A program made the position numbers and the translations under genes. A stretch of DNA of 40,217 bases, from assembly GCA_024206195.1 (NCBI GenBank), contig JAAGZO010000831.1, positions 1 through 40,217 on the forward strand. The letters run 5' to 3'. Origin of the DNA: a bacterium (lineage in GTDB: Archaea; Nanoarchaeota; Nanoarchaeia; Woesearchaeales; UBA10216). The notes below the pieces were generated by a model. The model worked only from the letters and a program-made list of their open reading frames with translations. It had not been told where the DNA came from and searched no databases. This document shows, in pieces, positions 22,716 through 31,306 of this stretch; within the stretch, counting starts at the first letter, position 1; every line of letters starts with the position of its first letter.

Positions 22716-23615
22716 TTATGCGTTAGTTACTTTAATAGCTTTGTGCCAAACACCAAAACCGAATCCTACACGATAATCAACACCGAATAGAAGTTCTTTT
22801 CTCATGAATGCACGCTCACCTTTTTCAAGGCTCTCGAACTTAATCGCTTCACGCTTCTGCATAACCATTGGCTTGAGCATTCCACCAGCGTTCATAAGAT
22901 ACCAATCGTTAGTATCTACTAGTCTAGATGAAATTAATTTCTTAGCCGCACCTTTAAGAGTATTGGTAGTGTTGTTTAGCATTGAAGCTGACAACACTTC
23001 GTCAATAGTTCCTTCAAGATCAGGATGGGCAACAACGATAAGGTCATTCATTTCACCTTCGTTGCGTGGCTCACCTTGGTTGTCTTTAAAAGATCTCATG
23101 CGAGCACGAGCTCCAATAAAGTCAGCTTGAAATTGGGCAGTAGTTACACCAGTTCCAGTGTAAGTGTTATCTTGAGCTGCGCCACTCTCCATGTGAGAAG
23201 CTGAAAAGAACGGTACACCATCATAACCAAACTCAGTGTCACCAGCGATAAGTTGATCAAAGAAAAGCTTACGGGAGTGCGTACGCGCGCGAGAAGATAA
23301 GTCTCTGACACGAACTTTCGTTGCACCTAACTGATCATCGTCCATAACGTTACGATTAACTTTTAAAGTCGCTTCGTAGTCTTTGTTAGGGATTGTGTAA
23401 TCATAATCAGGTAGACCAGAAAGTTGACGCTCGTCGAGCCACTCTCTCATCTGTGGAACCTCACCTAACCAACCATACTTTTCTTGGTCTGAGTTAGACT
23501 GAGTTGTCATGATCATCGGGATAACGTCCTGAGGATCTTCACCATTGTTAAAGGCTTTCATGAATTCTGCTCTTAGGCCTTTTTCTAAGAGTAAGTTATT
23601 GCTAATAATTCCCAT
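22716..23615 (-). CDS. Major capsid protein, Mu gpT-like (299 aa)
   Basis: GAGGAG precedes the ATG. The start (NNLLLEKGLRAEFMKAFNNG), the KYGWLGEVPQMREWLDERQ segment and the TIPNKDYEATLKVNRNVMDD region are characteristic of the gpT family of HK97-fold capsid proteins. FFSASHMESG and a C-terminal FGVDYRVGFGFGVWHKAI complete the match. Length is typical. Upstream lie the protease and a decoration-like protein, as in Mu-type modules. A terminator follows, consistent with high expression. Confidence 0.92.
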   Translation of the reverse strand: MGIISNNLLLEKGLRAEFMKAFNNGEDPQDVIPMIMTTQSNSDQEKYGWLGEVPQMREWLDERQLSGLPDYDYTIPNKDYEATLKVNRNVMDDDQLGATKVRVRDLSSRARTHSRKLFFDQLIAGDTEFGYDGVPFFSASHMESGAAQDNTYTGTGVTTAQFQADFIGARARMRSFKDNQGEPRNEGEMNDLIVVAHPDLEGTIDEVLSASMLNNTTNTLKGAAKKLISSRLVDTNDWYLMNAGGMLKPMVMQKREAIKFESLEKGERAFMRKELLFGVDYRVGFGFGVWHKAIKVTNA

Positions 23616-23627
23616 TTAAAACTCCTC

Positions 23628-24044
23628 TTATGCTGCCGGCGCAGGGTTATTCTCTAACAATACCCAAACTTGAGTAGCAGATACAAATTTCTGAATCTTT
23701 CCAACGAGAACGTTAGAACCAGCCGTTTTAGTTATTGTTTGATCATCAGATGCATAAACAATTTCACCAACGTCAGCTTGAACAAATCCAGCACCAGTTA
23801 AAAGAAAACGACCATCATGGATGTGCTTGCAGTTCTTATCACCAGCAGCACCCGCAGAATTATCAACTTCTTCTTCAGCGATACCAGCGAACACAGCACC
23901 AGACTCAGCAGCACAAGGCGCTAAGAAACCAGCAGCGTTATGCATTACAAGTGCACCACGATAGATCACATCAACAGCACAAGGTGAATCAGCGATTACA
24001 CCATGCTGCTCTTCAACATTAATACTTTCAGTTAGAGCCGCCAT
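23628..24044 (-). CDS. Probable capsid decoration/cement protein (138 aa)
   Basis: The ATG overlaps the protease stop by one base (TAATG). The protein is a single beta-rich Ala/Val/Gly-rich domain with Cys residues (SPCAVDVIYRGALVMHNAAG, FLAPCAAESGAVFAGIAEEE). This resembles DUF2190-type and similar capsid-associated proteins that sit between protease and capsid genes. The function is inferred from position and style. Confidence 0.65.
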   Translation of the reverse strand: MAALTESINVEEQHGVIADSPCAVDVIYRGALVMHNAAGFLAPCAAESGAVFAGIAEEEVDNSAGAAGDKNCKHIHDGRFLLTGAGFVQADVGEIVYASDDQTITKTAGSNVLVGKIQKFVSATQVWVLLENNPAPAA

Positions 24045-25279
24045 TATTGAACCCCTTCCTTGTTATACTTAACATAATCTTCTTCAGTCATATCAAGTTG
24101 TGCACAGATCTTCTTCTCAGCATCAGACAACTGAATTAAATCTTTGTTGTCAGCTTTGTCATCACCAGCAGCTTTAGTGTTCATCTTTTCAGATAAAGCT
24201 AAAACGTCAAGCATGTCTTTGCCTTCATTTAAAGCGTCAAGTTGTGCTTTGTTAATTTTACCGTCATCAAACAACTGCTTGTGAGAAGCTTGCTTCTCAG
24301 CTTGAGCTTTCTCTTCTTTTAAAGTTTTCACTTCTTCAGAAAGTTGTGTGATTTCGTTCTTCATACCTTGATTGGTAGTTTTAAGAGTATTCTCACTCAG
24401 CTTTAAAGTAGCGATATCTTTTTCAAGATCCGATACTTTAGCTGTGTGGTCACTCAATGCAATAGTTTCCACATTTGCTCCTTTAATTTGTTTATCTTTT
24501 AAACCAACAATGGCACCCATCTTTAGGAAAGGTCTATTCACGAGAGCGCCACCAAGTAGAGTGGGACCGTGAGCGATTCCTGTATGTGGATGCACCCAAT
24601 TGAGATTAAACTCAGGACTGAAATACCTAAACTCTCGATCACTTAAACTAAGTGCTCCTTTAGGTGTCCATTTCACAACTCCTAATAGTGAGTTGCCATC
24701 TTCGCTCAAAAACACTTCATTCAACCACCCAGCCGCTTCTCGGGTTTCATGATCAAAGTCTAAAGAGACGTCGATGCCATACACTTTTTTCTCAAAATTA
24801 TTTTTAAAACTTAATAAGTGTGCTTTAGTTAGCTCAACCTTACCGTAGTTAGGATGAAACCCGTTAACAACTTGGGCTAGCTCTATAATATATGGAAGAT
24901 CAGATGAGAATTTCATCGACTTCTCTGGTAACTTAAACACTAACGGACTAACTTCTTCACTCATAGGCCTTAAGAAGCCTACAACAATCATCACGCCGTC
25001 TCTGATAACTATTTTCTTTAGAGTGTCCTCGATGAATCCGACCTCATCGAACATGTTAACGAGATACTTGTCATCTTCTTCGTCGATTCGCATCTCAGAA
25101 AAGATATGAGCCTTTAAAAACTCGTCGACTTGCTCAACTTGAGTGAACACAGACTTATCGAACTCGAGTCGCTGAGGTACTGAACCAGCCTCAATACCCT
25201 GCTCTTCAATGAACTTATCTATTTCTTCTTTAGCCTCGAAGATCTTCTTATCTAAGAGTAGTTCTTTTAATAAACTCAT
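24044..25279 (-). CDS. Prohead protease fused to scaffold, Mu gpI-like (411 aa)
   Basis: Residues about 130-255 carry the Mu gpI protease signature: VSLDFDHETREAAGW (His177), FRYFSPEFN (Ser221) and HGPTLLGGALVNRPFLKM. Residues 275-335 form a coiled coil that probably acts as internal scaffold, and the tail continues with Ala/Lys/Asp-rich helices. The N-terminal 120 residues are extra and resemble a head-region domain of unknown use. It overlaps the methyltransferase gene by four bases. It would cleave scaffold and capsid precursors during head maturation. Confidence 0.88.
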   Translation of the reverse strand: MSLLKELLLDKKIFEAKEEIDKFIEEQGIEAGSVPQRLEFDKSVFTQVEQVDEFLKAHIFSEMRIDEEDDKYLVNMFDEVGFIEDTLKKIVIRDGVMIVVGFLRPMSEEVSPLVFKLPEKSMKFSSDLPYIIELAQVVNGFHPNYGKVELTKAHLLSFKNNFEKKVYGIDVSLDFDHETREAAGWLNEVFLSEDGNSLLGVVKWTPKGALSLSDREFRYFSPEFNLNWVHPHTGIAHGPTLLGGALVNRPFLKMGAIVGLKDKQIKGANVETIALSDHTAKVSDLEKDIATLKLSENTLKTTNQGMKNEITQLSEEVKTLKEEKAQAEKQASHKQLFDDGKINKAQLDALNEGKDMLDVLALSEKMNTKAAGDDKADNKDLIQLSDAEKKICAQLDMTEEDYVKYNKEGVQ

Positions 25280-25992
25280 GCGCCAATCCTCTCTTTAGCT
25301 ATCTCAAAGTACTTTTCTTCTTTTTCAATGCCGATGAATTTTCTGTTTAAGTTTTTACAAGCCACGCCTGTTGAGCCTGAACCCATTGTAAAGTCTAAGA
25401 CTGTTTCATTTTCCAGAGTGTAGGTTTTGATTAGGTATTCTAGTAGTGCGACTGGTTTTTGGGTTGGATGCATATCCTTGGCCCAAAAGCTTTTAAAGTC
25501 TAGTACTGTGATAGGGTTTCTTTTTCCTGTATCAACTGGTCTGGCAAATGGCTTTAATCCTGGGTTATGGTGAACATGAGTATTGCCTACGCTATGCGTT
25601 TTTCTTCTGTCTATCAACTCTTCTGGTGCGTCCCACTTAATCGGAAAATAATTTATCTTCCCCGTGCCGAAAATGCTTATTATCTCATGCCTACCTAGAG
25701 GTCTATATTTAGCATAGGCAAAGCCGCCCTTTGTCTTTTTCCATATCCAGTCATATTTAAACATTTTCAAATTGCTCAATCTTAAGTGACTAGAAAATGG
25801 CTCACTTCCAAAAAGACAAATAGCTCCATTGTCTTTAACAATGCGCTTAAGTTCATTCCACATAGGCTCAAAAGGAATCACAGTATCCCACTTACAAGCT
25901 GTGGTGCCGTAAGGTGGATCGGTTAGAACCATGTCAATAGACTTGTCTGGTATTGATTTCATTAATTTGAGGCAGTCACCCAGAATCAGCAT
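25276..25992 (-). CDS. DNA adenine/cytosine-N4 methyltransferase, beta class (238 aa)
   Basis: The catalytic DPPYG is at 25-29 and the S-adenosylmethionine-binding FTMGSGSTG at 201-209, so the order is that of beta-class amino-methyltransferases. HPTQKP at 175-180 is also typical. A target-recognition segment of about 150 residues lies between. The gene is placed between portal and protease, overlapping both (7 and 4 bases), which is an unusual position. It could protect the phage DNA from host restriction. The target sequence cannot be read from the sequence. Confidence 0.9.
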   Translation of the reverse strand: MLILGDCLKLMKSIPDKSIDMVLTDPPYGTTACKWDTVIPFEPMWNELKRIVKDNGAICLFGSEPFSSHLRLSNLKMFKYDWIWKKTKGGFAYAKYRPLGRHEIISIFGTGKINYFPIKWDAPEELIDRRKTHSVGNTHVHHNPGLKPFARPVDTGKRNPITVLDFKSFWAKDMHPTQKPVALLEYLIKTYTLENETVLDFTMGSGSTGVACKNLNRKFIGIEKEEKYFEIAKERIGA

Positions 25993-28376
25993 AACTCATC
26001 CTTGAAAGTGATTGATTTTTGAGCCTCTTCGCTTATAGGCGGCATCCCTGTTACCTCTGGAAGATTCGTGCTCGTCTTTAAGTTGGCCCTAATATAACTC
26101 TTGCAGTTGTGGTGAAGTGGGGGTTGATGTCGTACTAATTCTGTGTCTTCCACCCCGAAAGTTGTGCCTGCTAAAGTTGTACAAATTTGTGTCTTAGGAT
26201 TGTTGTTTACGAACGTGTATGAAGCTAATGACTCCTGAACCTCAGGGTCTAATAAGAACGTGTTTCTCGTCTCGTTAACTATCGTTGCAGCAGCGTTCGC
26301 AGCAGCAGTGTCTTTAGCACCGCTGTTAATATTAGCGTCAGCCGCATCCTTAAGATCTTTCTTCAGTACTTCGATATCGTTCGTTGAAGCTTCACTGCTG
26401 TTGAACTGAAACGCCACACTGTCAGCAACAGACTGCGCTTCTTTATCTGTAAGAAGTCCAGCTTGTGAGGCTATTAGAATTTGAACTCGCTTAGGAAGAG
26501 ACTTAAAGTCATTAAACTTAAACGTGTCCATTCCAAACTCTTTTAAGAGAGCGTCCGTGTTCTCAGAGAGTTTCACGTTCCTTTTGTCAGGTACTTCAGC
26601 CTTAGCCATGTCTAAGGACTGTCTAGCTGCTGAAGTCATTTCTGCTGATAACTCTTTTTTGAACTTAGCAACTCCACCGATCTTTACATTCTCAGTGGCT
26701 CTAAGCTTCTGATTCTCTGGAAGGTTCTTATAGTTCCTAAGAATATCAGCTATGTACTTATCTGAAATAGTTTTTAAGTGCCTGCGAATAACCTCAGCCA
26801 TTAGAATCTCTTCAGACTCGATTAATTTTTTAGGATTTTCCTTAGACTCTTTAATTTCTTTGTTCTTTATCGGCTTACCAGTCTTGGTGCTAGGATCAAT
26901 CACATGTACGTGATTAGGTCCAGACTTCGCAAGCGCTGTACGCCCGGTGACGTTTCCATCCTTGTCCAATAGATCATGATAGTGATTTTGACCGCGCTCG
27001 ATGTTAGGTCCCGTGCCCTTGTGGTGATGACCTAAATCGTCAGCGAACTTTAAGGCTCGTCCGTCGTTAAAAGTATTATCATCACCAGCATTATCATCAC
27101 TATCGTTCCGAAGATCAGTTGATCCATCATTGCTTTCCTCTTGAGTTTCTTGATTCTCAAGCATCTCACCCTCGGCTTTCTTAGGTAAGTTGAAAACCTT
27201 TCTTACGTGATCCTCTAACTGCTCGTCTTGTGAAACAACACCTGCGCCCGTGAGTCCGGTGATAACTTCCATTAACTCTTTGCCAGCGTTGTCAGTGATT
27301 CCACTATAAGACACCTCAGGATTCATGATTTCAGCATCACCGAAGTTTAACGCTATTAACTGAGGGATTAATACATGATTTAAAGTGTCTCGAATAATGT
27401 TCGCATAATAAACTAATCCTGCGAAGAAGAAATCTGATAAATCAGCAGACAAAGCATAAGCACCAGTGTTGCCACCAGTACCAAGCTCTAAGAATGAAGC
27501 AAGAATAGCTGATGCCATTTGTTCGTCTTCATTCTTTAAGACTGCAACGAGCTTTGTCGCATCGAAGTTGTTGTTCTGTAACTCTAACTCCCATCCCTCA
27601 GGATAAGTAATATAAGAGTTCTCAGCGCTAGTGAAACCTTTGAGAACCTCTACGGCCTCAGCGTACTCAGCATCGGTCTGTTTAATGTTCTTTGGAACTT
27701 TAAGGATAGGTGTCGGGATAGCGAAACGCTCGATACCTATGTATTGAAGCTCTGTTGCGAGAAGCTTTCTCTTATAAGGACCGTACACGTTTCTTAATAA
27801 AGGAAACCCGATGTTATCGCCCTCTTGCTCTGAGAAGAATAACAACAAGAAATCAGCCGGTATCTCAGCGTTAACTTGAATGTCGTAGTCAGACTCTTGC
27901 TTGATCCAAAGAAGTTCACCCGTTGTTCTGTCATGACACCATTCGGTGATAGTGCTCTGACGTCTAAAGCCTAGTTGAGCAAGACCCGTGTATTGACCGT
28001 GCTCTTTACTTTCTTTATTTTGATGAACAACCTCGAAGGCTGAATAACCGTGGGGCACCATGGTTAACGCTTCGTTTAGAAACTTAGTGAAGTTTAAATC
28101 TTTGAATAGAATTTGTTCTATAAGAGCAGCAGCCTCTAAATCCTTAGGCTCTTCTGAAACAGGCTCAACAGCCCACGTTGCAGACCTAATTGGATTGATA
28201 ATCGCGTTAAGTATCTTGCGAACTTGAGGCTCTGAACGCCTCATCTTGTCATATATTTGTGCTGCTTGATAACCTTGTAATACTTCGATGTGGTCATCGG
28301 CGTTATGGACTTTACCAACAACATCAGTGCCTGACGCACCAAGAGGCTTGTCATGCCTTTTTAGAATTTCCCCCAA
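25986..28376 (-). CDS. Portal (DUF935-type) fused to MuF head protein (796 aa)
   Basis: Residues 20-400 are a DUF935-type portal (NPIRSATWAVEPVSEEP, FTKFLNEALTMVPHGYSAFE, GTGGNTGAYALSADLSDFF). Residues 450-491 are a His-rich insert (GHHHKGTGPN, NHYHDLLD, GPNHVHVID). The C-terminus has the MuF pattern with Cys, PPLHHNCKSY and ICTTLAGTTFG. In Mu the two are separate genes, so this is a fusion. The TTG start at 28376 follows AGGGAG about eight bases upstream. The portal forms the DNA gate at one capsid vertex; MuF is packaged inside or bound to it. Confidence 0.9.
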   Translation of the reverse strand: MGEILKRHDKPLGASGTDVVGKVHNADDHIEVLQGYQAAQIYDKMRRSEPQVRKILNAIINPIRSATWAVEPVSEEPKDLEAAALIEQILFKDLNFTKFLNEALTMVPHGYSAFEVVHQNKESKEHGQYTGLAQLGFRRQSTITEWCHDRTTGELLWIKQESDYDIQVNAEIPADFLLLFFSEQEGDNIGFPLLRNVYGPYKRKLLATELQYIGIERFAIPTPILKVPKNIKQTDAEYAEAVEVLKGFTSAENSYITYPEGWELELQNNNFDATKLVAVLKNEDEQMASAILASFLELGTGGNTGAYALSADLSDFFFAGLVYYANIIRDTLNHVLIPQLIALNFGDAEIMNPEVSYSGITDNAGKELMEVITGLTGAGVVSQDEQLEDHVRKVFNLPKKAEGEMLENQETQEESNDGSTDLRNDSDDNAGDDNTFNDGRALKFADDLGHHHKGTGPNIERGQNHYHDLLDKDGNVTGRTALAKSGPNHVHVIDPSTKTGKPIKNKEIKESKENPKKLIESEEILMAEVIRRHLKTISDKYIADILRNYKNLPENQKLRATENVKIGGVAKFKKELSAEMTSAARQSLDMAKAEVPDKRNVKLSENTDALLKEFGMDTFKFNDFKSLPKRVQILIASQAGLLTDKEAQSVADSVAFQFNSSEASTNDIEVLKKDLKDAADANINSGAKDTAAANAAATIVNETRNTFLLDPEVQESLASYTFVNNNPKTQICTTLAGTTFGVEDTELVRHQPPLHHNCKSYIRANLKTSTNLPEVTGMPPISEEAQKSITFKDELC

Positions 28377-28395
28377 AGCTTATTCTCCCTAGATG

Positions 28396-30003
28396 CTAGT
28401 ACTCTTTGACCCTTATTCCCGCTTTTCGTCTTTTCCGTTTCGACTGTTTTACGAGGGGCTTTTCTGATGTGTGTCCTTTAAAGCTTCCAAACTGAATGTT
28501 AACATACCTACAGTAATTCGCCAAAGCTAAAGAGTCACTGTAATCCGGGCTAGGTCTGCCCGTCCTAGCCTTGTAATCTTTCTTAGATTCAATAACGATG
28601 CGTCCCTTGCTGTCAAACTTATATTCTATCGTAGGAAGCTCCTCAGCATATATAGATTCATTTAGCAATGACATCTTGTGTCGCACATCGTCGCCTAATA
28701 GATCGAAGATCTTCGCTTTGAGATTAGCGTACCTTGCTTTTTCTTGGTCTTGCTCTTCTTTATTCTGATCAGGATTGGCTGGACCACCACCGAAATGAAC
28801 CTCTACTATCTGAACGTTCTTGCCAATGATTTTCTCACGTTGCTTCTCGACAAGTAAGTCGTAAACCCCAGCGCCTAAGCCCGTCGCATCGACTGCAACT
28901 ATGCACGGGAGAGCTTTGTCCTCATTAATCTGATTGATCACCTGGCCTGTAACGAACGGTATGTCGCGCTTAACGAGCACCTTCAGATCTGTCTGATCGT
29001 AATCCCTGAGCTCAGTGATCACGGTCTTGTCCACACCGAACCTGGCCACATCAACGCCGATGAAGCGCTTCTGGTATGGGCCGCCCTTATCCACACGCTC
29101 CACAGCTTTTTGCACATCCTCGTACTGAACAAGAACATTGTCTTCAGTTTTCGGAAACTCACCGAACACTTTAGAAAGCACAAGGGGGTGCTCAAGCCCC
29201 AGGCGCATGACATAAGGAACTACAAATTGAGCCGTTAGTAAGTACGGGACGGGCTTCTTATAACTCTGTATCTCGGTTATGCGTTCATCGTCCTGCAAAA
29301 CAGAGAGTCTGTCTATCTCATCCTGCAATGACTCCTTATCAACTAGCCCATTGGCTATAAGGTTAGGCGAATCGAAGCACGTTATGGTCTCACTGTGCCA
29401 TGATGGATCTGAGAAACATTCGAAGAACTTACAGTTTTTTGTGGTCGGGTTGGCGATCGAGACGAACTTCACGGTGACACCTGAGGTGAGTAGACCTTGA
29501 GCCATGACCCAAACATCGTCTGGCACACCAACACCCTCATCAAAAATAATCAGAATGTTTCTACTGTGGAATCCCTGAAACGTTGAACCCTGCTGCTCCT
29601 TACTTGTGCTCGCTGCTTTAGTTTGAGGGCTAAAGCCCATGGCAAACCATTTATCACTTATATTAAGAGACGTATCGAGCAGCTTACCACCAAGCTTTAC
29701 TTTAGAAGACTTGTAAGCGTCTCTAAGCTCACCCCATAGAAGCGCTCTAACCTGCCGGTGCGTCGGAGCTGTTGTGATAACTATCGAGTCCTCGTACATA
29801 TAGAAAAACCAAAGAGCCACACGTGCCATGAGCCAAGTCTTACCAACTGAGTGGCACGCTTTAACTGCTACATTGTCATACTTATAAACAGCGTCGCTTA
29901 CACGCTTCTGATAATCTTCGATTGAAGCTGTACCAAGAACATCAGTCATCCACTTAGAGGGTGACGTCTCGTATTGTCTGATTATTTCTGAATCACTCAG
30001 CAC
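28396..30003 (-). CDS. terL: Terminase large subunit (535 aa)
   Basis: The ATPase domain has Walker A KACHSVGKT at 48-56, Walker B ILIIFDE at 150-156 and a SIANPTT coupling motif at 182-188. The RNase H-like nuclease domain has Asp318 in IGVDVARFG, Asp372 in VAVDATGLG and Asp487/Asp490 in SPDYSDSLA. All catalytic residues are present, and the length is normal. The gene overlaps terS by 11 bases and starts at GTG 30003. It cuts concatemers and pumps DNA into the head. Type of packaging (pac or cos) is not visible. Confidence 0.93.
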   Translation of the reverse strand: MLSDSEIIRQYETSPSKWMTDVLGTASIEDYQKRVSDAVYKYDNVAVKACHSVGKTWLMARVALWFFYMYEDSIVITTAPTHRQVRALLWGELRDAYKSSKVKLGGKLLDTSLNISDKWFAMGFSPQTKAASTSKEQQGSTFQGFHSRNILIIFDEGVGVPDDVWVMAQGLLTSGVTVKFVSIANPTTKNCKFFECFSDPSWHSETITCFDSPNLIANGLVDKESLQDEIDRLSVLQDDERITEIQSYKKPVPYLLTAQFVVPYVMRLGLEHPLVLSKVFGEFPKTEDNVLVQYEDVQKAVERVDKGGPYQKRFIGVDVARFGVDKTVITELRDYDQTDLKVLVKRDIPFVTGQVINQINEDKALPCIVAVDATGLGAGVYDLLVEKQREKIIGKNVQIVEVHFGGGPANPDQNKEEQDQEKARYANLKAKIFDLLGDDVRHKMSLLNESIYAEELPTIEYKFDSKGRIVIESKKDYKARTGRPSPDYSDSLALANYCRYVNIQFGSFKGHTSEKPLVKQSKRKRRKAGIRVKEY

Positions 30004-30403
30004 TGTCTTTAGCGTCCACGTCTACAACGTCACCAGAGATTTGTTTAGATTCATTCTCACGCACCTGCTTGACCCAGTCGACAAAAGAGTCTGCTACCCC
30101 GTGCTCTACGTCGATCTTGTCTTGCCACTTGTTGAGGTTCTTTAGACAAAAGATCATCATGGCTGTGTTGCCGTTATTAGCCATTTTTAATGCGTTGCGG
30201 ACTAGGGTTAGGCGCGTATCTACCATGTATTTGTCTCGAAACTCTGCAAACGTCGAGTCCTCATACTCTCTGCATCGCCTCATTATAGTGTCCTCGGAGA
30301 CATCGAAGAAAGCTGCACAGTCTCTTAGAGAAGGCCTCAGCCTACAGATAGCCTTGAGTTGATCATGGCTTAGTTCTTTGATTAAAGGTTTCTTATTGGC
30401 CAT
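29993..30403 (-). CDS. terS: Terminase small subunit (136 aa)
   Basis: The N-terminal half contains a helix-turn-helix of the type used by small terminases (LRPSLRDCAAFFDVSEDTIM). It is followed by a helical segment, ALKMANNGNTAMMIFCLKNL, a typical oligomerisation part, and NKWQDKIDVEHG. The C-terminus is acidic. Placed directly before terL with a short overlap, it would recognise the packaging site. Confidence 0.85.
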   Translation of the reverse strand: MANKKPLIKELSHDQLKAICRLRPSLRDCAAFFDVSEDTIMRRCREYEDSTFAEFRDKYMVDTRLTLVRNALKMANNGNTAMMIFCLKNLNKWQDKIDVEHGVADSFVDWVKQVRENESKQISGDVVDVDAKDSAE

Positions 30404-30472
30404 TAGCTATCCCATATTGAGAATTTATTTTTTGCCAAGCCACCCCTGTTCGTTATCGGCAGATGAAAACTT

Positions 30473-30490
30473 AACTTTAATACTAAAGTT
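30473..30490. promoter_or_regulatory. Perfect 7-4-7 inverted repeat upstream of the plus-strand moron
   Basis: AACTTTA and TAAAGTT flank ATAC, and an outer pair ACTTAA (30469-30474) and TTAAGT (30495-30500) extends the symmetry. It lies between the terS start and the moron, and TATTAT/ATTATA (possible -10 elements on both strands) follow at 30513-30519. The symmetry suggests an operator in a divergent promoter region. No clear -35 elements were found. Confidence 0.4.
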
Positions 30491-30535
30491 TTTCTTAAGT
30501 AAGCCGATACATTATTATAAGCAAAGGAGCTTGAT

Positions 30536-30745
30536 ATGAAAAACTTAAACGAGATTAACGAAGTAACAGTAACGTACTTAGAAACTCCAGCTGATTTATA
30601 TGAATTAACAGCTTTAAATATCGGCTTGCCTAGCTGCTTTGAGGTAACTAAACCAAACCTGATAAGCTTCATTAGAAACTGTTTAAAAAAAGAAATCTTT
30701 GAAATAGAAGAATTTAAAATCACAGAAACTCGTCCCTGCGAATAG
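30536..30745 (+). CDS. Small acidic protein on the opposite strand, a moron (69 aa)
   Basis: AAAGGAG at 30523-30529 lies six bases before the ATG, one of the best ribosome binding sites in the window. The product is a compact alpha/beta protein (MKNLNEINEVTVTYLETPAD, then SCFEVTKPNLISFIRNCL), with no membrane segment. It lies alone on the plus strand between the HNH and terS genes of the minus arm. No family is recognised. The opposing long frame through this region has no ribosome binding site and is not considered real. Confidence 0.75.
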   Translation: MKNLNEINEVTVTYLETPADLYELTALNIGLPSCFEVTKPNLISFIRNCLKKEIFEIEEFKITETRPCE

Positions 30746-30749
30746 GGAC
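30732..30749. terminator. Hairpin ending the plus-strand moron
   Basis: GTCCCT (30732-30737) and AGGGAC (30744-30749) form a six-pair stem with a six-base loop that spans the moron stop codon. It lies between convergent genes, the HNH-like gene ending at 30755. No T-tract follows, so it may only stabilise or weakly end the transcripts. Confidence 0.4.
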
Positions 30750-30754
30750 TAGCT

Positions 30755-31306
30755 TCACAACTCAGAGGGAGCCTCAAGTCTGGCCTCCTTGCCTGAATAT
30801 TTTTCCCACCTAGATAGTATCACATTATGCCAATCATCGTTTCTATCGAAATACCTGTGGCAACTTGAACACAATTTAATCCAGTCTTTCATATCTCTCA
30901 TATACTTTCCGCTTATATTCGCCCACTCGACTCTTGGATTGGTTCCACTGCAATTAAAGCAAATATCAGGCTTACCATATTGTTTTGTCATCCATTTATG
31001 AACTGCCGAGTAAGTAGCCTTTTCACCTTTCCAAGCGTGGTGATTCTGGTTTTTTCTAAACTCAAAGGCGCAATCTCTTGAGCAAAACTTTTTCGCTCGC
31101 ATTGGTATTGACTCTTTGCAGTTTGCGCATTCAACATTTCTATACTTACCTCTCTTAGACCAGCAATCTTTCCCGCAATACTTTTGCTTACGGTTTACTG
31201 TGTCTCCCCTCGGAATGAACTGATTTCGGCATACGGGACACTTTCTTTTAATGGTCCGCTCTGATCCTCTATTAGATAAGCCTCTTTGTCTGTGTACTTT
31301 TTCCAT
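30755..31306 (-). CDS. HNH-like protein with two zinc-finger pairs (183 aa)
   Basis: Residues 23-48 (CPVC ... CGKDC) and 60-79 (CANC-type ... CSRDC) are two zinc-binding units. The C-terminal module has CFNC (116-119), VEWANISG, and LCSSCHRYFD (146-154), an HNH-type zinc fold. The usual catalytic His of the HNH motif is replaced by Trp/Ala in EWANISG, a variant I recall from phage proteins often called HNH endonucleases, so activity is uncertain. The gene overlaps the ParB-methyltransferase by 112 bases, and its first finger is inside the overlap. It may act with the terminase or be a mobile endonuclease. Confidence 0.75.
   Translation of the reverse strand: MEKVHRQRGLSNRGSERTIKRKCPVCRNQFIPRGDTVNRKQKYCGKDCWSKRGKYRNVECANCKESIPMRAKKFCSRDCAFEFRKNQNHHAWKGEKATYSAVHKWMTKQYGKPDICFNCSGTNPRVEWANISGKYMRDMKDWIKLCSSCHRYFDRNDDWHNVILSRWEKYSGKEARLEAPSEL

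Noticed and set aside
30403..30777. Minus-strand open frame of 124 codons between the HNH-like and small terminase genes
   Set aside because: It overlaps the plus-strand moron that has a strong ribosome binding site, and its composition does not resemble a folded protein.
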